Shown here: positions 32,080 to 38,851 of the stretch, one piece after another | How positions within the stretch are numbered: position 1 is the stretch's first letter | Layout of the letters: each line of letters starts with the position of its first letter | Source of the DNA: Burkholderia sp. Bp8963 | GTDB lineage: Bacteria; Pseudomonadota; Gammaproteobacteria; Burkholderiales; Burkholderiaceae | Direction of reading: 5' to 3' | DNA length: 38,851 bases | Assembly (NCBI RefSeq): GCF_003854275.1 | Contig: NZ_QTQP01000062.1 | Coordinates: 1-38,851, forward strand | Notes under the pieces: model-generated | The model's input: the letters and a program-made list of their open reading frames with translations, nothing else | What the model was told of the DNA's origin: nothing | Database searches by the model: none | Made by a program: the position numbers and the translations under genes

Positions 32080-32104
32080 ATGGGCGTTCCGCCCATTTTT
32101 TTTT
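32080..32104 (+). terminator. Attenuator-like terminator in the rimP leader
   Basis: ATGGGCG (32080–32086) pairs with CGCCCAT (32090–32096) around TTC and runs into nine T. A complete terminator only about 60 nt after the promoter and 100 nt before rimP suggests premature termination control; rimP-nusA leaders of this kind have been reported in other proteobacteria. Confidence 0.8.
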
Positions 32105-32207
32105 GCTGAAACGGTTAGGCATCTCGGGTAGCGCTTCCTGCGCCGGCTAAGGCGCGCGCCCGCGGGTGAATTCGCGAGCGGCGGGCGCGAACACCTGAGA
32201 GGGCACT

Positions 32208-32666
32208 GTGCAACTGACGGAACTGATAGAAACCACGGTCACCGGACTCGGCTACGAGCTGGTAGATATCGAGCGCACCGGGCGCGGCATGCTTTGCATC
32301 TATATCGATCAGCCTGCCGGCATTTCGCTCGACGATTGCGAAAAGGTCACGCGTCAGCTTCAGCACGTCTTGACGGTCGAAAACATCGATTACGAACGGC
32401 TCGAAGTCTCGTCCCCGGGGCTCGACCGCCCGTTGAAGAAGCTGGCCGACTTCGAGCGCTTTGCCGGGTGCGAAGTCTCCGTGACCTTGAAAAAGCCGCT
32501 GGACGGGCGCAAGACCTACCGCGGCATTCTGCACGCGCCGAACGGCGAAACGATCGGTTTGGAATTTGAGAGGAATAAGGGCGAGGCAGCCATGCTGGAT
32601 TTCACGCTGGCCGATATCGACAAAGCCCGCCTGATTCCGCACGTTGACTTTAGGAGCCGCAAATAA
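32208..32666 (+). CDS. rimP: Ribosome maturation factor RimP
   Basis: A 152-aa protein with the RimP two-domain fold: MQLTELIETTVTGLGYELVDIE, CIYIDQPAGISLDDCEKVTRQL, then SSPGLDRPLKKLADFERFAG. It helps mature the 30S subunit. It starts with GTG (32208) after GAGAGGG. Its stop TAA overlaps the nusA ATG by one base, so the two are translationally coupled. Confidence 0.95.
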   Translation: MQLTELIETTVTGLGYELVDIERTGRGMLCIYIDQPAGISLDDCEKVTRQLQHVLTVENIDYERLEVSSPGLDRPLKKLADFERFAGCEVSVTLKKPLDGRKTYRGILHAPNGETIGLEFERNKGEAAMLDFTLADIDKARLIPHVDFRSRK

Positions 32667-34141
32667 TGAGTCGCGAAGTGTTGATGCTGGTGGATGCGCT
32701 GGCGCGCGAGAAAAACGTCGACAAGGATGTCGTGCTGGGTGCCCTCGAGGCGGCACTCGCATCGGCTTCCAAGAAGCTGTTCGACGAAGGCGCCGAGATC
32801 CGCGTCCATATCGATCGCGAAAGCGGCGAGCACGAAACCTTCCGTCGCTGGCTCGTGGTGCCCGACGAAGCGGGCCTGCAGGAGCCTGATCGCGAGATCC
32901 TGCTGTTCGAGGCGCGCGAGCAGAAGGGCGACGTCGAAGTCGGCGACTACATCGAGGAGTCGGTGCCGTCGATCGAGTTCGGCCGCATCGGCGCGCAGGC
33001 CGCCAAGCAGGTGATCCTGCAGAAGGTGCGCGACGCGGAGCGCGAGCAGATCCTGAACGACTACCTCGAGCGCGGCGAAAAGATCATGACGGGCACGGTG
33101 AAGCGCCTCGACAAGGGCAACTTCATCGTCGAATCGGGCCGTGTCGAGGCGCTGCTGCGCCGCGACCAGCTGATCCCGAAGGAAAACCTGCGCGTGGGCG
33201 ACCGCGTGCGCGCGTACATCGCGAAGGTCGACCGCACCGCGCGCGGCCCGCAGATCGAGCTGTCGCGCACGGCGCCCGAATTCCTGATGAAGCTGTTCGA
33301 GATGGAAGTGCCGGAGATCGAGCAGGGTCTGCTCGAGATCAAGGCGGCAGCGCGCGATCCGGGCGTGCGCGCGAAGATCGGCGTCATCGCGTACGACAAG
33401 CGGATCGATCCGATCGGCACCTGCGTCGGCATTCGCGGCTCGCGCGTGCAGGCGGTGCGCAATGAGCTTGGTGGCGAAAATATCGACATCGTGCTATGGT
33501 CCGAGGATCCCGCCCAATTCGTGATCGGCGCGCTCGCGCCGGCAGCCGTCCAGTCGATCGTCGTCGATGAAGAAAAGCATTCGATGGACGTCGTCGTCGA
33601 CGAGAACGAACTCGCTGTCGCGATCGGCCGTAGCGGTCAGAACGTGCGCCTTGCCGGCGAACTGACCGGCTGGCAGATCAACATCATGACGCCGGACGAG
33701 TCCGCCCTGAAGCAGGGCGAAGAACGCGACAGGCTGCGTGCACTGTTCATGGCGCGTCTCGACGTCGACGAAGAAGTTGCCGACATCCTGATCGACGAAG
33801 GCTTCACGAGCCTCGAAGAGATCGCTTACGTGCCGCTCAACGAAATGCTCGAGATCGAGGCGTTCGACGAGGATACCGTGCACGAACTGCGCAACCGCGC
33901 ACGCGATGCGTTGCTGACGATGGCGATCGCGAACGAAGAAAAGGTTGAAAACGCCGCTCTGGATCTGAAGGGCCTCGACGGCATCACGCCGGAGCTGCTC
34001 GCGAAGCTGGCCGAACATGGCATGCAGACGCGCGACGATGTCGCCGAGCTGGCGGTAGATGAATTGGTCGACATGACCGGGATGGAAGAGGATGCCGCTA
34101 AGGCGTTGATCATGAAAGCACGTGAACATTGGTTCCAGTGA
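32666..34141 (+). CDS. nusA: Transcription termination/antitermination factor NusA
   Basis: A 491-aa NusA with the N-terminal RNA polymerase-binding domain, an S1 domain (about residues 130–200; KIMTGTVKRLDKGNFIVESGR), KH1 (TCVGIRGSRVQAVRNELGGE) and KH2 (AVAIGRSGQNVRLAGELTGW). Two acidic C-terminal repeats follow (LDVDEEVADILIDEGFTSLEEIAYV and LAEHGMQTRDDVAELAVDEL), as in enterobacterial NusA. It controls pausing, termination and antitermination. It overlaps rimP by one base. Confidence 0.97.
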   Translation: MSREVLMLVDALAREKNVDKDVVLGALEAALASASKKLFDEGAEIRVHIDRESGEHETFRRWLVVPDEAGLQEPDREILLFEAREQKGDVEVGDYIEESVPSIEFGRIGAQAAKQVILQKVRDAEREQILNDYLERGEKIMTGTVKRLDKGNFIVESGRVEALLRRDQLIPKENLRVGDRVRAYIAKVDRTARGPQIELSRTAPEFLMKLFEMEVPEIEQGLLEIKAAARDPGVRAKIGVIAYDKRIDPIGTCVGIRGSRVQAVRNELGGENIDIVLWSEDPAQFVIGALAPAAVQSIVVDEEKHSMDVVVDENELAVAIGRSGQNVRLAGELTGWQINIMTPDESALKQGEERDRLRALFMARLDVDEEVADILIDEGFTSLEEIAYVPLNEMLEIEAFDEDTVHELRNRARDALLTMAIANEEKVENAALDLKGLDGITPELLAKLAEHGMQTRDDVAELAVDELVDMTGMEEDAAKALIMKAREHWFQ

Positions 34142-34199
34142 GAAATGACCATGGCGCACTGATTTGATGGCGGCCGTATGGCCTGACCCGATGCTAACC

Positions 34200-34218
34200 G
34201 CAAGGAATCGGTCCTTGC
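34200..34218 (+). promoter_or_regulatory. Hairpin before infB
   Basis: GCAAGGA (34200–34206) pairs with TCCTTGC (34212–34218) around ATCGG, directly upstream of the infB ribosome site AGAGGAA. No T-run follows. Its role is unknown; it may shield or space the ribosome site. Confidence 0.4.
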
Positions 34219-34232
34219 ACTAAGAGGAATGA

Positions 34233-37151
34233 ATGGCGAGTAACAACGTAGCCCAATTTGCCGCGGAACTGAAAATGCCTGCTGGTGTGCTGCTCGAACA
34301 GCTGCAGGCAGCGGGCGTCCAGAAAGCGAGTGAAGACGATGCGCTGTCCGAGGCGGACAAGGCGCGTCTGCTCGATCATTTGCGCAAGTCGCACGGTGCG
34401 TCCGACGGCGACAAGCGCAAGATCACGCTGACCCGCAAGCATACGTCGGAGATCAAGCAGTCCGACGCGACGGGCAAGGCTCGCACCATTCAGGTCGAGG
34501 TGCGCAAGAAGCGCACGTTCGTCAAGCGTGACGACGTGAGCGATGCCGCGGAGCAAGGTCAGGCACCGGCTGCCGAAGCAGGTGACGATGAGGAACTGAA
34601 GCGTCGCGAGGAAGAGGCGCGCCGCGAGGCCGAGCTGCTCGAGAAGCAGGCTCAGGAACTGCGCGAGCGCCAGGAACGCCTCGAGCGCGAGGAAGCGGAA
34701 CGCCGCGCCCGCGAGGAAGCAGCCGAAGCGGAACGTCGTCGCGCCGAGGAAGAGGCGGTGGCGAAGCGCGCAGCGGCCGAGGCCGCGGCTGCGCAGCAGC
34801 AGGCGGCAGCCCAGCAGGCCGCCGCGGCCGAGCAGGAAGCGGTGCGTGCGCAGTCCGCGCAGGACGAAGCGCGCGCGGCTGCCGAGCGCGCAGCGCAGCG
34901 CGAAGCGGCGAAGAAGGCCGAGGACGCCGCTCGCGAAGCGGCGGACAAGGCGCGCGCCGAGCAGGCAGAGATCAGCAAGCGCCGTGCGGCCGCCGAGGCC
35001 GAAGCGCGCGCGATCCGCGAGATGATGAACACGCCGCGCAAGGCCGTGGTCAAGGCTGTCGAGCCGCCGAAGCCGGTGGAACCGCCGAAGCCGGCCGAAG
35101 CGAAGGGCACGTTGCACAAGCCGGCGAAGCCGGAAGGCGCGCAGGCGCGGCCGGCGGCGAAGAAGCCGGCCGGCGCGGCACCGGCGACGACGCAGGCGCC
35201 GGCTGGCGCAGGCGACCGCAACAAGAAGCCGGGCGCCGGCAAGGGCGGCTGGCAGGACGACGCAGCGAAGCGTCGCGGCATCAAGACGCGTGGCGATTCG
35301 AGCGGCGGCGTCGACCGCGGCTGGCGCGGCGGCCCGAAGGGCCGTGGCCGTCACCAGGAAAGCGCATCGTCGTTCCAGGCGCCGACCGAGCCGATCGTCC
35401 GTGAAGTGCACGTGCCGGAAACCATTTCGGTGGCCGACCTGTCGCACAAGATGGCCATCAAGGCATCCGAAGTCATCAAGGTGATGATGAAGATGGGCCA
35501 GATGGTCACGATCAACCAGGTGCTGGACCAGGAAACCGCGATGATCGTCGTCGAGGAACTGGGTCACCGCGCGGTTGCCGCGAAGCTGGACGATCCGGAA
35601 GCGCTGCTGGTCGAGGGCGAAACCGGCACCGATGCAGAGCAGCTGCCGCGTCCGCCGGTCGTCACCGTGATGGGTCACGTCGACCACGGCAAGACCTCGC
35701 TGCTCGACTACATCCGTCGTGCGAAGGTTGCGGCTGGTGAAGCGGGCGGCATTACGCAGCACATCGGCGCTTACCACGTCGAAACGCCGCGCGGCGTCGT
35801 CACGTTCCTGGATACCCCCGGTCACGAGGCGTTCACGGCAATGCGTGCACGCGGCGCGAAGGCGACCGACATCGTCGTTCTGGTGGTGGCGGCCGACGAC
35901 GGCGTGATGCCGCAGACGAAGGAAGCCATCTCGCATGCGAAGGCAGGCGGTGTGCCGATCGTCGTCGCGATCAACAAGATCGACAAGCCGGAAGCGAATC
36001 CGGACCGCGTCAAGCAGGAACTGGTCGCGGAAGGCGTCGTGCCGGAAGAATACGGTGGCGATTCGCCGTTCGTGCCGGTCTCGGCGAAGACGGGCTCCGG
36101 CATCGACGATCTGCTCGAGAACGTGCTGCTGCAAGCCGAAGTGCTGGAGCTGAAGGCACCGGTCGAAGCACCGGCCAAGGGTATCGTGATCGAAGCGAAG
36201 CTCGACAAGGGCAAGGGCCCGGTCGCGACGATGCTGGTGCAGTCCGGTACGCTGAACCGCGGCGACATCGTGCTCGCAGGCACGGCCTATGGCCGCGTGC
36301 GTGCGATGCTCGACGAGAACGGCAAGCCGACGAAGGAAGCCGGCCCGTCGATCCCGGTCGAGATCCAGGGTCTGTCCGAAGTGCCGGGCGCAGGCGAGGA
36401 AGTGATCGTGCTGCCGGACGAGCGCAAGGCGCGTGAAATCGCACTGTTCCGTCAGGGCAAGTTCCGCGACGTGAAGCTGGCGAAGCAGCAGGCCGCGAAG
36501 CTGGAAAGCATGCTCGAGCAGATGGGCGAAGGCGAAGTACAGAACCTGCCGCTCATCATCAAGGCCGACGTGCAGGGTTCGCAGGAAGCGCTCGTGCAGT
36601 CGCTGCTCAAGCTGTCGACCAGCGAAGTGCGCGTGCAGATCGTGCACAGTGCGGTGGGTGGCATCAGCGAAAGCGACGTCAACCTCGCAACGGCGTCGAA
36701 GGCGGTCATCATCGGCTTCAACACGCGTGCCGATGCGCAGGCGCGCAAGCTCGCGGAAGCGAACGGCGTCGACATTCGCTACTACAACATCATCTATGAC
36801 GCAGTGGATGAGGTGAAGGCCGCGATGTCGGGCATGCTGGCACCGGAGAAGCGCGAAGTCGTGACCGGCATGGTCGAGGTGCGCCAGGTGTTCAAGGTGC
36901 CGAAGGTCGGTACGGTCGCAGGCTGTATGGTCACCGACGGTATCGTCAAGCGTTCGTCGTCGGTGCGCGTGCTGCGCAACAACGTCGTGATCTTCACGGG
37001 CGAACTCGAGTCGCTGAAGCGCTTCAAGGACGACGTCAAGGAAGTCAAGCAAGGCTTCGAGTGCGGTATGTCGGTGAAGAACTTCAACGACGTCATCGAA
37101 GGCGACCAGTTCGAAGTCTTCGAAGTGACCGAAGTCGCGCGTACGCTGTAA
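34233..37151 (+). CDS. infB: Translation initiation factor IF-2
   Basis: A 972-aa IF-2. Residues about 1–55 form an IF2_N subdomain. Then come a long Ala/Glu/Arg-rich coiled segment (about 110–270) and a Lys/Pro/Gly-rich linker. A second IF2_N region is at about 390–440. The G domain has GHVDHGKT (481–488), DTPGHE (527–532) and NKID (581–584). The C-terminal domains bind fMet-tRNA (VGGISESDVNLATASKAVIIGFNTRAD by position 808 on). It brings initiator tRNA to the 30S subunit and promotes subunit joining. Confidence 0.97.
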   Translation: MASNNVAQFAAELKMPAGVLLEQLQAAGVQKASEDDALSEADKARLLDHLRKSHGASDGDKRKITLTRKHTSEIKQSDATGKARTIQVEVRKKRTFVKRDDVSDAAEQGQAPAAEAGDDEELKRREEEARREAELLEKQAQELRERQERLEREEAERRAREEAAEAERRRAEEEAVAKRAAAEAAAAQQQAAAQQAAAAEQEAVRAQSAQDEARAAAERAAQREAAKKAEDAAREAADKARAEQAEISKRRAAAEAEARAIREMMNTPRKAVVKAVEPPKPVEPPKPAEAKGTLHKPAKPEGAQARPAAKKPAGAAPATTQAPAGAGDRNKKPGAGKGGWQDDAAKRRGIKTRGDSSGGVDRGWRGGPKGRGRHQESASSFQAPTEPIVREVHVPETISVADLSHKMAIKASEVIKVMMKMGQMVTINQVLDQETAMIVVEELGHRAVAAKLDDPEALLVEGETGTDAEQLPRPPVVTVMGHVDHGKTSLLDYIRRAKVAAGEAGGITQHIGAYHVETPRGVVTFLDTPGHEAFTAMRARGAKATDIVVLVVAADDGVMPQTKEAISHAKAGGVPIVVAINKIDKPEANPDRVKQELVAEGVVPEEYGGDSPFVPVSAKTGSGIDDLLENVLLQAEVLELKAPVEAPAKGIVIEAKLDKGKGPVATMLVQSGTLNRGDIVLAGTAYGRVRAMLDENGKPTKEAGPSIPVEIQGLSEVPGAGEEVIVLPDERKAREIALFRQGKFRDVKLAKQQAAKLESMLEQMGEGEVQNLPLIIKADVQGSQEALVQSLLKLSTSEVRVQIVHSAVGGISESDVNLATASKAVIIGFNTRADAQARKLAEANGVDIRYYNIIYDAVDEVKAAMSGMLAPEKREVVTGMVEVRQVFKVPKVGTVAGCMVTDGIVKRSSSVRVLRNNVVIFTGELESLKRFKDDVKEVKQGFECGMSVKNFNDVIEGDQFEVFEVTEVARTL

Positions 37152-37169
37152 GCATCGCGCATCGGCTCA

Positions 37170-37205
37170 TGGGCGGGGCAGGCGTGGGCCTGTCCCGCCC
37201 ATTTT
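37170..37205 (+). terminator. Terminator-like hairpin between infB and rbfA
   Basis: TGGGCGGGGCAGGC (37170–37183) pairs with GCCTGTCCCGCCCA (37188–37201), 14 bp with one G·U, followed by TTTT. It would end or weaken transcription before rbfA-truB. Confidence 0.75.
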
Positions 37206-37234
37206 CATGGTGGCGCCAATGGCCACCGCTATAT

Positions 37235-37254
37235 CCTGATTAACGGATCAGGGA
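37235..37254 (+). promoter_or_regulatory. Hairpin covering the rbfA ribosome site
   Basis: CCTGAT (37235–37240) pairs with ATCAGG (37247–37252) around TAACGG; the right arm includes part of the ribosome site AGGGA (37250–37254), 6 nt before the rbfA ATG. Such pairing could limit translation. Confidence 0.5.
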
Positions 37255-37260
37255 TCGATC

Positions 37261-37659
37261 ATGTCCAGGAAACGTACTTCTCCCAATCGCAATGTCCAGA
37301 TCGCCGACCAGATTCAGCGCGATCTGTCCGAACTCATCATGCGCGAGGTCAAGGACCCGCGCATCGGCATCGTGACCATCCAGAGCGTGGAACTCACGCC
37401 GGACTACGCACACGCGAAGGTGTACTTCACGGCGCTCACCGGTGACCCCGTCTCGACGCAGGACGCGCTGAATCACGCGTCGGGCCATCTGCACAACCTG
37501 CTGTTCAAGCGCCTGCACATTCATACGGTGCCGACGCTGCACTTCCATTACGACCAGACCATCGAGAAGGCCGTCGAGATGTCGCGCCTGATCAAGGAAG
37601 CCAACTCGACGCGCGCGAAGGACGACGACGAGACCGACGCACCCGCGAACGACAATTGA
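37261..37659 (+). CDS. rbfA: Ribosome-binding factor A
   Basis: A 132-aa RbfA with the KH-like fold: NVQIADQIQRDLSELIMREVKDPRIGIVTIQ by position 11–41, ELTPDYAHAKVYFTAL and LHFHYDQTIEKAVEMSRLI. It helps late maturation of the 30S subunit (16S 5' end) and is needed at low temperature in E. coli. It is followed 13 nt later by truB. Confidence 0.96.
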   Translation: MSRKRTSPNRNVQIADQIQRDLSELIMREVKDPRIGIVTIQSVELTPDYAHAKVYFTALTGDPVSTQDALNHASGHLHNLLFKRLHIHTVPTLHFHYDQTIEKAVEMSRLIKEANSTRAKDDDETDAPANDN

Positions 37660-37672
37660 GCTCGGCCGGCCT

Positions 37673-38605
37673 ATGACGACTGCAGCACCACAACGCCCGC
37701 GCGTACCCCGGCGTGCGCTGGACGGCGTCCTGCTGCTCGACAAGCCCGTCGGCCTGTCGAGCAACGATGCGCTGATTCGCGCGAAGCGCCTCTATCTCGC
37801 GAAAAAGGCCGGCCATACCGGCACGCTCGATCCGCTGGCCTCTGGCCTGCTGCCGCTGTGTTTCGGCGAAGCGACGAAGTTCTCGCAGGACTTGCTCGAA
37901 GCCGACAAGACTTATGAGGCGACGATGCGTCTCGGCGTGCGCACTGCGACCGGCGATGCAGAGGGCGACGTGCTCGACACGCGCCCGGTCGAATGCGACC
38001 GCGCGGCTGTCGAGGCGGCGCTCGTGCAATTCACGGGCGAGATCGTGCAGGTGCCGCCGATGTACTCGGCGCTCAAGCGCGACGGCAAGCCGCTGTACGA
38101 ATATGCACGCGCGGGCCAGACGGTCGAGCGGGAAGGGCGCAACGTCACGATTCATTTGCTCAAGTTGCTTGCGTGCGAGCTGCCCGATGTGACGTTTCGC
38201 GTGACGTGCAGCAAGGGCACTTACGTGCGCACGCTGGCCGAAGACCTCGGCGAGGTGCTCGGCTGCGGCGCGCACCTGACGATGCTGCGTCGCACGGGCG
38301 TCGGCGCGTTGACGCTCGAGCACGCAGTGACGCTCGATGCGTTGTCCGACGCCGACGAATCCGCGCGCGACGCGTGGCTGCAGCCGGTCGATGCGCTGCT
38401 GTCGACGTTTCCGATGGTCCGTCTCGACGACGCGTGCGCGAAGCGCTTCCTGCATGGCCAGCGCCTGAAGCTGTCGGAGCTCGCGCACATCGATGCGGGC
38501 GAAGGCGAGCGCGTGCGTGTCTACGACGCAACACGGCTGCTGGGCGTTGCCCGTGCGGCGAACGGCGTGCTCGCGCCGGAGCGGCTCGTCGTCACTGCGG
38601 CTTAA
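37673..38605 (+). CDS. truB: tRNA pseudouridine(55) synthase TruB
   Basis: A 310-aa TruB with the catalytic motif GHTGTLDPLASGLLPLCFGEATKF (Asp53), then YEATMRLGVRTATGDAEGDV, PPMYSALKRDGKPLYEYAR and the SKGTYVRTLAEDLGE motif. It makes pseudouridine-55 in the T loop of tRNAs. Its TAA stop abuts a 10-bp tandem repeat, and an intrinsic terminator follows. Confidence 0.97.
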   Translation: MTTAAPQRPRVPRRALDGVLLLDKPVGLSSNDALIRAKRLYLAKKAGHTGTLDPLASGLLPLCFGEATKFSQDLLEADKTYEATMRLGVRTATGDAEGDVLDTRPVECDRAAVEAALVQFTGEIVQVPPMYSALKRDGKPLYEYARAGQTVEREGRNVTIHLLKLLACELPDVTFRVTCSKGTYVRTLAEDLGEVLGCGAHLTMLRRTGVGALTLEHAVTLDALSDADESARDAWLQPVDALLSTFPMVRLDDACAKRFLHGQRLKLSELAHIDAGEGERVRVYDATRLLGVARAANGVLAPERLVVTAA

Positions 38606-38644
38606 CGCAATGCAACGCAATGCAACGCAATGCAACGCAATGCA
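38605..38644. repeat. Four tandem copies of a 10-bp unit
   Basis: ACGCAATGCA is repeated four times without change, starting at the last base of the truB stop codon and breaking off at ACGCGG. Confidence 0.95.
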
Positions 38645-38691
38645 ACGCGGCGTGGCGCGTGCGCGTCGTCGGCAGCAAAAGACAAGATGAA

Positions 38692-38722
38692 AAAGGCCCG
38701 GTCGTTTTGCGACCGGGCCTTT
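38692..38722 (+). terminator. Terminator of truB
   Basis: AAAGGCCCGGTCG (38692–38704) pairs with CGACCGGGCCTTT (38710–38722) around TTTTG. The T-run after it is short (GATTT), and the group II intron begins 6 nt downstream. Confidence 0.85.
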
Positions 38723-38727
38723 GATTT

Positions 38728-38851
38728 GTGCGCCGAGCATGCGCAACAGCTTGGGGGTGCAAGTCCCCTGTCCAGCCTGATGGGGCGAAGGACTAGCGAA
38801 ACGCAAGGGCGTCGTCGTGAGGCGGGGTCTGAAGGAAGCGTGTAGCAAAGC
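38728..38851 (+). mobile_element. Group II intron, 5' end (partial)
   Basis: From 38728 the sequence starts GTGCGCC, the conserved 5' end of bacterial group II introns. It continues with family-typical domain I elements: a GGGG…GTGCAAGTCCCC stem, GCGAAACGCAAGGG and GTCTGAAGGAAGCG. Only the first 124 nt are in the window; the intron-encoded reverse transcriptase/maturase and the 3' end would lie beyond 38851. The insertion point is directly after the truB terminator hairpin, a site type favoured by several bacterial group II introns. The class is not assigned. Confidence 0.85.

Noticed and set aside
34194..37052. 952-codon minus-strand ORF opposite infB
   Set aside because: Antisense artefact of infB codon bias; no ribosome site or recognisable domain.
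38605..38644. CRISPR array
   Set aside because: The 10-bp units are directly adjacent, without spacers, and no cas gene is nearby.

Overview
The window reads as a high-G+C betaproteobacterial chromosome, almost certainly Burkholderia and most likely the B. cepacia complex. This rests on the blocks relA–tRNA-Val–thrS–infC–rpmI–rplT–pheST–ihfA and scpB–rluB–rimP–nusA–infB–rbfA–truB, on the protein sequences themselves and on codon use. It was read by eye only, with no database search.

Left part (1–8770), accessory metabolism: the start of an ETF-ubiquinone oxidoreductase gene (minus strand) faces an SDR dehydrogenase–thioesterase pair across a short region with a palindromic operator. A PAS–LuxR regulator diverges from a two-subunit 3-oxoacid CoA-transferase. 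A minus-strand cluster (an SDR without catalytic Tyr/Lys, a Tat-exported polysaccharide deacetylase, a SnoaL-like exported protein) diverges from a LysR regulator. An alpha/beta hydrolase and a RidA-family protein lead into relA.

Centre (8809–22034), informational core: relA (ppGpp synthetase), tRNA-Val(GAC) with a near-consensus promoter, thrS, infC (apparent AUC start), rpmI, rplT, pheS, pheT, ihfA and a MerR-type regulator. Next come a large minus-strand lipoprotein candidate made of two tandem copies of one domain, and tRNA-Pro(GGG).

Variable part (22213–28669): bamC with its own promoter, then about 720 bp without an obvious gene. That gap holds a near-perfect sigma-54 promoter followed about 210 nt later by a strong intrinsic terminator, the pattern of a sigma-54-dependent small RNA. 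After it lie small exported or cytoplasmic proteins, a YdcF/SanA-type membrane protein, an orphan transposase-like protein and a second LysR regulator.

Right part (29101–38605): scpB, rluB and the rimP–nusA–infB–rbfA–truB transcription/translation operon, with leader attenuator candidates and hairpins. A 10-bp tandem repeat follows truB. At the right edge the 5' end of a group II intron begins just after the truB terminator hairpin and runs off the window.
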